Below, piece by piece: positions 1 to 7,093 of a stretch of DNA of 11,145 nucleotides. Numbering within the stretch: position 1 is the stretch's first letter; the number at the start of each line of letters is the position of its first letter. This DNA is from UBA6136 sp044378425 (lineage in GTDB: Bacteria; Pseudomonadota; Gammaproteobacteria; Methylococcales; Methylococcaceae), in assembly GCA_044378425.1 (NCBI GenBank), contig JBILXN010000069.1, positions 1 through 11,145 on the forward strand, read 5' to 3'. The position numbers and the translations under genes were made by a program. The notes below the pieces were generated by a model. It searched no databases, was not told the origin of the DNA, and saw nothing but the letters and a program-made list of their open reading frames with translations.

Positions 1-741
1 CAGCCCAACGGCACCGTCAACGGACCCTGCGTCATGTCGGGCGGTGCATCCTGTTCGCAGATCCCCGTCAATAAAAGTGTGTGTGAGGATAACGGTGGTG
101 TCTGGTGGGGCGAAGGCGCGCAGGACTCGGACGCCGACGGCCCAGGTCCAGTCCCCCAAACCTATTGCTGCAATGTGAATATTTATCTGACCAACTACTA
201 CAAGGCCAACAACATTACCGACTACAGTTTGCCCAGTATTAATTCGCTGGCCTCAATGGGTATTCGCAACAACCGCTACAAGCTGGTAATCAACTCCACC
301 AATGCCTACGACGCCACGACCAATAGCTGCGTCATGAACAGCGAAACCAAGGAGTTTTATGAAATCAACGAAAACAAAAAGCCTAAAATAGATCTGGAGA
401 AAGACAACTTGCTGGCCGATGGCGAGGCTAATCTGACGTCAGACCAGAAACGCAACTATGCCGCGCTGACCAGAAAGCTGGGGCTGTTATTGAAAACCGA
501 CGTGGATTGCGAGGGTGACGGCAACCTTGACGGGGTGGTCAACCAGAAGGATATGGCCGAATGGGAGAAGTTCAGCAAGATCAATGATGGGCTTTCCAGC
601 TGGTATGACTTCAACCTGGACGGACTCACCAACGAATCTGATTATCAGGTTATCCAGCAGAACTTCGGCACGCATTGCAAACCCGGCAAAACCGCCATGG
701 CTCCGGCAAAATCTGCTGCCAGCAACCCAAAGAACCCCTGA
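1..741 (+). CDS. C-terminal part of a secreted, probably type I sulfatase with a dockerin-like EF-hand pair (5' end outside window)
   Basis: The frame is open from the left edge with no stop, so the protein starts upstream; the internal ATG at 34 is unlikely to be the true start. The 246 visible residues contain IRNNRYKLVINS (about residues 87-98), followed by an ETKEFYEIN segment. This resembles the C-terminal subdomain of alkaline-phosphatase-fold sulfatases, where an 'IRTDRYKLI ... ELYDL ... DP' pattern is typical. Two 12-residue calcium loops follow, DGNLDGVVNQKD (nt 517-552) and DFNLDGLTNESD (nt 607-642). They start 30 residues apart, as in dockerin type I repeats. Eight cysteines (residues 10, 18, 28, 56, 57, 110, 170, 226) suggest disulfides and an extracytoplasmic location. 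The catalytic CxPxR motif would lie upstream and is not visible, so the sulfatase call is an inference. It is strengthened by the FGE gene 21 bases downstream. Confidence 0.6.
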   Translation, partial: QPNGTVNGPCVMSGGASCSQIPVNKSVCEDNGGVWWGEGAQDSDADGPGPVPQTYCCNVNIYLTNYYKANNITDYSLPSINSLASMGIRNNRYKLVINSTNAYDATTNSCVMNSETKEFYEINENKKPKIDLEKDNLLADGEANLTSDQKRNYAALTRKLGLLLKTDVDCEGDGNLDGVVNQKDMAEWEKFSKINDGLSSWYDFNLDGLTNESDYQVIQQNFGTHCKPGKTAMAPAKSAASNPKNP

Positions 742-755
742 GCAGGCCCCAGTTC

Positions 756-760
756 GGAGG
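756..760 (+). promoter_or_regulatory. Ribosome binding site of the FGE gene (ambiguous start)
   Basis: GGAGG lies 2 bases before the ATG at 763 and 11 bases before the in-frame ATG at 772. Spacing of 2 is too short for efficient initiation, so 772 is the better start by this criterion. An ATG at 790 is also in frame. Confidence 0.6.
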
Positions 761-762
761 AA

Positions 763-1803
763 ATGCCGCACATGACGACTCACTCTTTAATGGGGACTGG
801 AACCGCCCCCCCGCTGGGGCGGGGCTGCGCCGTGGCTGCCTGGCTGCTGGCGCTGTTGGTGAATGACACGGTCGCCGCACCGACCGGCATGGTGCTGATC
901 CCTGGTGGTGAATTCATGATGGGTAGTGAATCCAAGCTGGCACGGCCCGACGAGCGGCCGGTTCACAAGGTGAGCGTCAGCCCGTTCTGGATGGATGCCA
1001 CCGAAGTGACCAACGGTGAGTTCCGCCGCTTTGTCGAAGCGACCCATTACGTCACCACTGCAGAAAAACCACCGAGCAAGGAGGACATCATGGCGCAACT
1101 GCCGCCGGGGACGCCTGAACCTCCGCCGGAAAACCTGAAGCCGGGCTCGCTAGTATTCGCAGCGCCACCTTCAGGCGGTGAGTACTGGTGGAAGTGGGTG
1201 CCAGGTGCCGATTGGCGCCACCCCGAAGGGCCGGACACGACCATTGCCGGCAAGGACGACTATCCGGTAGTGCAGGTATCCTGGTTTGACGCCGAAGCCT
1301 ATGCAAAATGGGCGGGCAAGCGCCTGCCGACCGAAGCGGAATGGGAATTTGCCGCCCGCGGTGGGCTCAAGGGCAAAACCTATAGTTGGGGTAACGAGGA
1401 CCCCGCCCGCGGTAAACCCCGCGCCAATATCTGGCAGGGGACTTTCCCGCAGCAGAATCTCGGCAGCGATGGTCATACCGGCGCCAGCAAGGTTCGCAGT
1501 TTTCCAGCCAACGGGTATGGCCTGTTCGACATGACCGGCAATGTCTGGGAATGGACCCAGGACTGGTATCGGGCAGATGCCTACACTCAAGTCGCGGGCA
1601 AAAAAACGGTCGATAACCCGCAAGGTCCGATCGACAGCTTTGACCCGGAAGAACCCTATATCAAAAAACGCAGCCAGCGTGGCGGTTCTTTTCTCTGTGA
1701 CGATAACGTCTGCGCCAGTTACCGGCCCAGTGCCCGCATGAAATCCAGCCCCGATACCGGGCTGGTTCACACCGGCTTTCGCTGTGTGAAAAACAAGGAA
1801 TAA
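763..1803 (+). CDS. Formylglycine-generating enzyme (SUMF1/FGE-sulfatase family), probably exported
   Basis: FGE oxidises the active-site cysteine of sulfatases to Calpha-formylglycine, using O2 and Cu(I). The protein (346 aa from 763; start at 772 equally likely) begins with a short basic region and a hydrophobic run CAVAAWLLALLV (residues 22-33). A plausible signal-peptidase site follows VAA near residue 39. The SUMF1 domain then runs from GMVLIPGGEFMMGS (42-55) through RLPTEAEWEFAARGG (187-201), NIWQGTFPQQN (222-232) and GYGLFDMTGNVWEWT (251-265). The C-terminus holds GGSFLCDDNVC with C312 and C317, then PD...HTGFRC. The Cys-x4-Cys pair aligns with the two copper-binding catalytic cysteines of true FGEs (GGSYMCHRSYC in the human enzyme), whereas many SUMF1-fold relatives lack it. 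It lies 21 bases after the putative sulfatase gene, almost certainly in one transcript. An exported location is inferred from the hydrophobic N-terminus. PvdO is a known periplasmic member of the same fold. Confidence 0.9.
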   Translation: MPHMTTHSLMGTGTAPPLGRGCAVAAWLLALLVNDTVAAPTGMVLIPGGEFMMGSESKLARPDERPVHKVSVSPFWMDATEVTNGEFRRFVEATHYVTTAEKPPSKEDIMAQLPPGTPEPPPENLKPGSLVFAAPPSGGEYWWKWVPGADWRHPEGPDTTIAGKDDYPVVQVSWFDAEAYAKWAGKRLPTEAEWEFAARGGLKGKTYSWGNEDPARGKPRANIWQGTFPQQNLGSDGHTGASKVRSFPANGYGLFDMTGNVWEWTQDWYRADAYTQVAGKKTVDNPQGPIDSFDPEEPYIKKRSQRGGSFLCDDNVCASYRPSARMKSSPDTGLVHTGFRCVKNKE

Positions 1804-1845
1804 GCCCTTCACAAGATGACGTACCGGCCCCGCCAGAGCGGTTAA

Positions 1846-1869
1846 CCCTACCGAACGGTCAGGGTAGGG
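1846..1869 (+). terminator. Hairpin downstream of the FGE gene, possible terminator without a U-tract
   Basis: CCCTACC (1846-1852) and GGTAGGG (1863-1869) form a perfect 7-bp stem with a 10-base loop, 43 bases after the FGE stop codon. No run of T follows, so it is not a canonical intrinsic terminator. It may stabilise the 3' end of the transcript. Confidence 0.3.
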
Positions 1870-1964
1870 GCGGGTGCTGTAAGACCTGTTCTCCCGGCAC
1901 TGTCGCCGCGCGAGAGTCATGGCTCACGGTAGAAATAGCGCTCTCACCTATAGGGTCCGCTACG

Positions 1965-1987
1965 CCGGCCCGCCATCTGTGGGCCGG
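1965..1987 (+). repeat. GC-rich inverted repeat in the gap before the hydrolase gene
   Basis: CCGGCCC (1965-1971) pairs with GGGCCGG (1981-1987) around a 9-base loop, giving a perfect all-GC 7-bp stem. TTATGGCAAAA follows, so there is no proper U-tract. It could be a second weak terminator, a REP-like element or a 5' leader hairpin of the next gene. The rest of the 294-base gap (1804-2097) shows no credible gene and no convincing -35/-10 pair. Confidence 0.3.
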
Positions 1988-2097
1988 TTATGGCAAAATG
2001 ATCCGAAATGTAACACTACGGGGGGTCGCCCTTGATCCGCAATCATCCGTCTGCCCGATTTCCCCGCACCCTTTCGCTTCAATCGCCTGCCGAAACC

Positions 2098-4062
2098 ATG
2101 AACAGAACCCCGCCACCCGCCCGCATACTGCCTCGTTGTCTACGCGCCGAGTGCCTGTTCGTCGGTCTGCTGCTCGTGCTGTCGGGCTGTTCCCAACCGA
2201 TAGGCTTGACCCGTGTCTCGCCGGAGGAGTCCTACCAGACCGCGATTACCAGTCCGCTGACGGCAAGCGGCGAGTTGAGCAATGATGCCAAATCCGTCTT
2301 GCACCGCTACAACCTCACCGAGGCTTATGACACCAAACCGGCTGACGCGATTCGAGCACTGCATCAGGTTGCCCTGAAGGACGAGCGCCGTGATCTGCTG
2401 TTTGCGCTGGCGGAACTCAGTTACGCCTATGGCGGCACGCTGCCCGAACGTGCTCTGGCGACCGGAGCTGATTTACGCGCTCAGGATGTATTCCTGCAAT
2501 CATCGGTCTATGCCTACCTCTACCTGCTCGGTAAGGGTAGCGAACCTCCGCCCAGCGCCTATGATGGCCGCTTCAGGCAGGCCTGCGAATTTTATAACCG
2601 GGCGCTGGATCATGCCTTTCGGGCTGGAAAAGGCGATGGTCTGCAATTCGCCTCCGGTCGCCGCAACTTGGGAGTAACTACCCTGCCCGTCAGTCTGGTC
2701 AGCCAGGATCTCGGCTGGAAATTGGCGGATTTCGATTCATTTGTCGCTGCCGATTCCTACGATGTGTTCGGCTTCACGGTACGCAACCGTACGCCGGGTC
2801 TCGGCCTCCCGGCGATCGGCGTCACCCGCAAGTCGGCCGAGGCGCCCAATGGCGGTGCGTTGCCCATCACCGCGTTTCTGAGAGTCAATGGTGATTTGGC
2901 GGATATCCAGAACGGTCGTGGCAGTGCCAGTCTGGAACTGTATTCAGCCTATGACGACAATCAGGTGACGGTGAACGGCCAACCCGTACCGCTGCAGTCT
3001 GATGCTACCGCGCCGCTGGCCTACCGGCTGAATGACCCCGAACTCTGGAATGTCGGGCTCAAACGCTTCATCACGGGCGAGCAGGTGCCCAACCACATGC
3101 TGCTGATTCAGCCCTATGAACCCGGCCGCATACCGGTGGTGTTGGTACACGGCACCGGCAGCAGTCCGGTATGGTGGGCGGAAATGGTCAACACCCTGCG
3201 CAACGACCCGGTGATGCGCAAGCGCTATCAGTTCTGGTTCTATCAGTACACCAGTAACAGCGTAGTGCTGGCCTCCGCCGCTGATCTGCGCGAAACCCTG
3301 ACTACGATGGTCAACCGGCTGGATCCGCAACACAAGGACCCGGCTCTCAATCAGATGGTGGTCATCGGCCATAGCCAGGGCGGGCTGTTGACCAATCTGA
3401 CGGCGGTGGACCCCGGTGATCAGTTATTCCGCAGTATCAGCGATGTGCCGTTCGAGTCATTGCAGGCCGACCCAATGCTGAAGAAAGGGCTAGCGCGGTC
3501 CATGTTCTTCCGGCATCTGCCCTTCGTAAAACGGATTGTCTATATCTCGACCCCGCACCGGGGCAGTTTCCTGACCAAGGACTGGGTGCGAAATCTGGCG
3601 AGAAACGTCCTGACATTACCCGCCGACCTGATCTTGGGTGGCGCCGAAAAGTTTGCGCAATTGTCGGGGCAGTTGAAATTACCGCCGGGTATGCGCGAAA
3701 AAATCCCCACCAGTATCGATGGTATGGCGGCCAATAATCCCGTACTGCAGACCTTGGCCAAGTTGCCGCTGGCGCCCGGCATTACTGCCCATTCGATCAT
3801 CGCCGTACTGCCCGATCAGGACATCAAGACCGGCAACGACGGCGTGGTGGAGTACAGCAGTGCGCACGTCGATGGCGTGGCATCGGAATACATAGTCCGT
3901 ACCGGCCATTCAGCCCAGGGTCATCCACTAGCGATTGAAGAAGTGCGGCGGATTCTCTACACCCATCTGGGCCAACAGCAACAGGCTGCAAAAATGGCCA
4001 GCGCCCCGGTCTGCTCCGCTGTGGATTGTGGGGGGACCGCCGCCACCCCGACCCAACAATAA
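2098..4062 (+). CDS. Lipoprotein with C-terminal alpha/beta-hydrolase (lipase/esterase-like) domain
   Basis: From the ATG at 2098 the protein has 654 residues. The N-terminus is a lipoprotein signal with a hydrophobic run and lipobox LSGC, so C31 would be lipidated. Ser at +2 favours outer-membrane sorting. A helical, TPR-like region (about 50-190) and a beta-rich region (about 200-335) precede the hydrolase domain. That domain shows the oxyanion strand VVLVHGTGSS (H351), the nucleophile elbow GHSQG (S426), YISTPHRGS, a probable acid in NDGVVEYSS (D581), and a probable catalytic His in TGHSAQGHP (H604 or H609). This order fits the COG1075/PGAP1-like lipase and esterase group; the substrate is unknown. 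An alternative TTG start at 2032 has a G-rich stretch (2020-2025) 6 bases upstream. It would give a 53-residue leader, long for a lipoprotein, so 2098 is preferred despite lacking a clear SD. It is the first gene of a probable three-gene envelope unit. Confidence 0.8.
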   Translation: MNRTPPPARILPRCLRAECLFVGLLLVLSGCSQPIGLTRVSPEESYQTAITSPLTASGELSNDAKSVLHRYNLTEAYDTKPADAIRALHQVALKDERRDLLFALAELSYAYGGTLPERALATGADLRAQDVFLQSSVYAYLYLLGKGSEPPPSAYDGRFRQACEFYNRALDHAFRAGKGDGLQFASGRRNLGVTTLPVSLVSQDLGWKLADFDSFVAADSYDVFGFTVRNRTPGLGLPAIGVTRKSAEAPNGGALPITAFLRVNGDLADIQNGRGSASLELYSAYDDNQVTVNGQPVPLQSDATAPLAYRLNDPELWNVGLKRFITGEQVPNHMLLIQPYEPGRIPVVLVHGTGSSPVWWAEMVNTLRNDPVMRKRYQFWFYQYTSNSVVLASAADLRETLTTMVNRLDPQHKDPALNQMVVIGHSQGGLLTNLTAVDPGDQLFRSISDVPFESLQADPMLKKGLARSMFFRHLPFVKRIVYISTPHRGSFLTKDWVRNLARNVLTLPADLILGGAEKFAQLSGQLKLPPGMREKIPTSIDGMAANNPVLQTLAKLPLAPGITAHSIIAVLPDQDIKTGNDGVVEYSSAHVDGVASEYIVRTGHSAQGHPLAIEEVRRILYTHLGQQQQAAKMASAPVCSAVDCGGTAATPTQQ

Positions 4063-4075
4063 AGACGAGACTCCA

Positions 4076-5194
4076 TTGCCTCAGATCTTGACACCTCTGC
4101 GAAGCCAATTACGCATCCGGCGGGCGATGTCCGTCGCGCTGTCCGCCCTGTTGCTGGCCGGCTGCCATTCATTTGGCCCGGATGAATTGAAAGGGACCCA
4201 TCCGCTCTACAACGAAGCCATCAACAGCAGCATTAACGAGCAGTTTGTCCAGAACCTGGTTCGTCTGCACTATCACGATCCGACCTTTTTCCTGGACGTC
4301 ACCAACGTCGCCGCCACCCTGAAGCTGGAGTTGAGTGGTGGTCTCGACCAGTCCACCGTGGGCCTGAGCGGCAGCGCGGATAACATTCTCAAGTTCAGTG
4401 CCGGCGGCGCCTATACCACTCAGCCGACCATTTCCTATTCCCCGCTGCAGGGTGAGTCTTTTGTCAAAAGCCTGTTGAGCCCGATTGCGATAGAGTCCAT
4501 TCTGGAGCTGACCTATTCCGGCTGGAGCGAACGTCGGGTTTACGGGCTGTGCGTCGAGCGCATCAATGATCTGGAGAACGTACCCTCGGGTTCCGGACCA
4601 AAGCCGGACGAAGCCCCCGAGCATAGCGGTGACTTCATGCGCTTCCTAGAACTGGTGCAAAAGGTCAGGGGATCCCGACTGATCACCCCGCACATTGATC
4701 CGGTCACCAAACAGGCTGTCGTGCAGATTCACAGCAACGCGAGACATCAGGGAGACATCGCCGAAATCAAGCATCTGCTGGGTCTGGATCCGCATCGCGA
4801 AACCTACATCCTGACCGGCAATGTGCTACAGCGCGGCGGCGATACCATCTCCATCAGTACCCGCTCGTTGATGAGTATCTTTTTCTATCTCTCCCACAAC
4901 ATCGAAACGCCCACCGAGCACAAGCAGGAAGGTCTGATCAAGATTACCCGCAACAAGGATGGCTCCGTCTTTGACTGGGCCACAACCCCGGCCGGCCAAC
5001 TGTTCCGGATCAACGTCAGCGAGAGCAAACCCGACCACGGTTTTCTGGCCATTCCCTATCGGGATCATTGGTACTATGTGACAGACAACGATCTGGAATC
5101 CAAGTCTACTTTCATGTTGCTGACCCAGTTATTCCGGCTTCAGGCAGGGGCCTCAAAAGCGGTGCCGCCTACGTTGACAATACCGGTACGCTAA
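4076..5194 (+). CDS. Putative lipoprotein of unknown function, probable TTG start
   Basis: I chose the TTG at 4076, 13 bases after the upstream stop. It supplies an arginine-rich n-region (MPQILTPLRSQLRIRRAMS), a hydrophobic run and the lipobox LLAGC with C30. The first ATG in frame (4127) would leave only 12 residues before the Cys and no positive charge, which makes a poor signal. A TTG at 4088 is a further option, and the SD is weak in every case. The mature start (YNEAINSSINEQFVQNLVRLHYHDPTF, beginning about residue 44) resembles a pattern I associate with uncharacterised lipoproteins of the type 'YNxAI...EQLLLNLVRLRYRDxPxFL'. I know no function for them. The rest is mixed alpha/beta with no catalytic motif I recognise. 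Its position between a lipase-like lipoprotein and an MscS channel points to an envelope role. Confidence 0.75.
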   Translation: MPQILTPLRSQLRIRRAMSVALSALLLAGCHSFGPDELKGTHPLYNEAINSSINEQFVQNLVRLHYHDPTFFLDVTNVAATLKLELSGGLDQSTVGLSGSADNILKFSAGGAYTTQPTISYSPLQGESFVKSLLSPIAIESILELTYSGWSERRVYGLCVERINDLENVPSGSGPKPDEAPEHSGDFMRFLELVQKVRGSRLITPHIDPVTKQAVVQIHSNARHQGDIAEIKHLLGLDPHRETYILTGNVLQRGGDTISISTRSLMSIFFYLSHNIETPTEHKQEGLIKITRNKDGSVFDWATTPAGQLFRINVSESKPDHGFLAIPYRDHWYYVTDNDLESKSTFMLLTQLFRLQAGASKAVPPTLTIPVR

Positions 5195-5256
5195 CCCTGG
5201 CCCCACACGCTGTTAAACCGATCGCCCACAGTCCTCCCTTGCCCAGGATTTAAGTC

Positions 5257-6921
5257 ATGTCACGATGTCTGCCTGTCCTCATCAGTCTCTGGATACTCCT
5301 GGCCGGTCAGGCTCGGGCCGATATACAAAAACCCCTGAGGCCCGTTGATACCTCCAGCCCCCGGGCCACGCTCATGAGTTTTATCGAAACCACCGAGAGA
5401 GCCTACAGGGGAGGCATCGGGCTTGTCCCGACTTACATCGCCTCCTCTCGGGCCTACCTCACTTCAGAAGAAATAGCGTCCATATTCGACAGTAGAAACA
5501 TACTGAAAACGGCTAAACGCTGCCTGGACCTCTCTCTGGTGCCACCGGCGATGATTGATGCGTCGTCGCGCAACTACATGATTGAGCTCAAGGAAATTCT
5601 GGATCGGCTACATTTGCCCGACCCCGAAACCATCCCCGATGCCGAAGCAGCACAGCGTGCCGAGCTCAAGCGCTGGTCCATCCCGAATACCGAAATCCAC
5701 ATCGTGCGGATGGAATCCGGGCCACATACCGGGGAATACCTGTTCAGTGCCGACACGGTGGAGCGTCTCGGTGAGATCTACGAGACGGCCAAGCATTTGC
5801 CCTATGTCACCACCACCACCGCAGGCTGGTACGAGTTCCAGAAGGGAAGGCCCATTGCCCTGGCCGTAGCGTTGAACGGATTAGTACCGCCCCGCTGGGT
5901 GGCCAGTGAAAGCCCCCTGACGCGTTACTTTTTCCTCAATCAACCGCTCTGGCGCTGGCTGGCCATGGTAGTCGTCTCCCTGGTTTACTTTTTACTGAAC
6001 CGGCTTTCGTTTAGGTTGACTCGTCATCTGATCAAGAAGAACGATTCCGCGCTGGGTTTCTGGGCCCCCTTGCTGCGGCCTGCCGTCCTGGCGGCCACCA
6101 CCGCCATGCTGGCTCAAAACTTCGTTAATTTCCTCAGAATCTCGGACAGTGTCTATGCGGTCGTCACGCCCACGCTGCTGGTCATGTTCTATCTGGCGCT
6201 GACATGGTTGACCTGGGTGATGGGAACCCTGTTGGCCGAAAACATGATCTACATGGAACGGTTGAAGGCGAGCAGTATCGACAGCCAATTGATCCGGCTG
6301 GTGATGCGTTTGGTGACCCTTTGCGTCACCATTTTCATCCTGGTGACCGGCGCCGATAAACTCGGACTTCCCGCCTATTCGGTTCTGGCAGGTCTTGGGG
6401 TCAGCGGTTTCGCGGTGGCGCTGGCGGCCCAGCAGACACTGGCCAATCTTTTGGGCTCGCTCATCATCATGTTCGAAAAGCCTTTTTCCATCGGCGATGA
6501 GGTGAGGGTGAAGGGGGCAGAAGGTGTCGTCGAGTCGGTCGGCTTCCGCAGCACCCGCATTCGCACCGCCAACAAATCGATAGTGACCATACCCAGCAGT
6601 CAACTGGTCAACAGCGCTGTGGACAATCAGGGTTCGCGTAAATACCGGGAAGTCCGCACCACACTCAGCCTCAGTTTCGAGACACCGAGCCAGGTACTCA
6701 CCGACTATATCAGCGAGATCAGCGATATGCTGGCGCAACATCCATTGGTACACAAAAAATTCATCCGGGTCGGGTTGGTCGATGTGGCGTCCCGCAAACT
6801 CGATATCGCCCTCAGTTTTCTGCTGAAAACGCCGGATGATGCGGGCGAAATTCGCGAACGGCAGGCGATTTTCATCAAGATACTCAAACTGGCGGAAGAA
6901 AAGTCGATCGACTTCGTCTGA
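5257..6921 (+). CDS. MscS-family mechanosensitive channel with N-terminal extracytoplasmic domain
   Basis: The 554-aa protein is much longer than E. coli MscS (286 aa). It starts with a signal-peptide-like sequence ending ARA near residue 21. A soluble, probably periplasmic domain (about 22-220) follows. Membrane segments lie near 229-250, 268-292, 299-325 and 345-366. The pore helix is TM3-like, SVLAGLGVSGFAVALAAQQT (375-394), with the Gly/Ala pattern of MscS. The beta domain follows with FEKPFSIGDEVRV (406-418), GVVESVGFRSTRIRT (423-437) and TIPSSQLVN (444-452), then the alpha/beta C-terminal domain. AGGA (5245-5248) lies 8 bases before the ATG. The 62-base gap after the preceding lipoprotein shows no terminator, so co-transcription is likely. 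Members of this family release solutes on hypo-osmotic shock; the large N-terminal domain may sense or bind an envelope partner. Confidence 0.92.
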   Translation: MSRCLPVLISLWILLAGQARADIQKPLRPVDTSSPRATLMSFIETTERAYRGGIGLVPTYIASSRAYLTSEEIASIFDSRNILKTAKRCLDLSLVPPAMIDASSRNYMIELKEILDRLHLPDPETIPDAEAAQRAELKRWSIPNTEIHIVRMESGPHTGEYLFSADTVERLGEIYETAKHLPYVTTTTAGWYEFQKGRPIALAVALNGLVPPRWVASESPLTRYFFLNQPLWRWLAMVVVSLVYFLLNRLSFRLTRHLIKKNDSALGFWAPLLRPAVLAATTAMLAQNFVNFLRISDSVYAVVTPTLLVMFYLALTWLTWVMGTLLAENMIYMERLKASSIDSQLIRLVMRLVTLCVTIFILVTGADKLGLPAYSVLAGLGVSGFAVALAAQQTLANLLGSLIIMFEKPFSIGDEVRVKGAEGVVESVGFRSTRIRTANKSIVTIPSSQLVNSAVDNQGSRKYREVRTTLSLSFETPSQVLTDYISEISDMLAQHPLVHKKFIRVGLVDVASRKLDIALSFLLKTPDDAGEIRERQAIFIKILKLAEEKSIDFV

Positions 6922-6977
6922 ACGGACTCCCTTTGACCGGCTTGATATTCCACCCGAAGATAATGGTTTTTCGCTGA

Positions 6978-6988
6978 CGGTCAGACCG
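6978..6988. promoter_or_regulatory. Short palindrome upstream of the PuuD-like gene, possible operator next to a -10-like TACAAT
   Basis: CGGTCAGACCG is a perfect inverted repeat around a central A. It sits one base before TACAAT (6990-6995), which matches the sigma70 -10 consensus at five of six positions. No good -35 lies at the expected distance. The palindrome is short and could be chance. A GC-rich imperfect hairpin (TCGGCC at 6995-7000 with GGCCGA at 7018-7023) follows in the leader. Confidence 0.2.
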
Positions 6989-7093
6989 CTACAATCGGCC
7001 TGAGGCCTCTGCCGGAGGGCCGACGTTGATGTCCCGCGTGTGCTGGCGGCATGTGCGCCCGTCTCTTAAAACAATCGCTACAGGAGAAGAATC

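Noticed and set aside
1171..1920. 249-aa minus-strand open frame opposite the FGE gene
   Set aside because: It lies antisense to a clear FGE domain. Its translation shows no domain, and it arises from codon bias on the opposite strand.
1945..1957. T7-promoter-like string CTCACCTATAGGG
   Set aside because: It resembles the 3' end of a T7 promoter only with an inserted base, and the upstream half is absent. No phage context exists.
1998..2285. 95-aa plus-strand frame overlapping the start of the hydrolase lipoprotein
   Set aside because: It runs in a different frame over the lipoprotein signal and has no protein-like features or SD.
5992..6753. 253-aa minus-strand open frame opposite the MscS gene
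   Set aside because: It is His/Gln/Gly-rich with low-complexity character and lies antisense to a well-supported channel gene.
6933..6964. TTGACC with GATAAT as a sigma70 promoter
   Set aside because: The spacer is 20 bases, too long for a good promoter.
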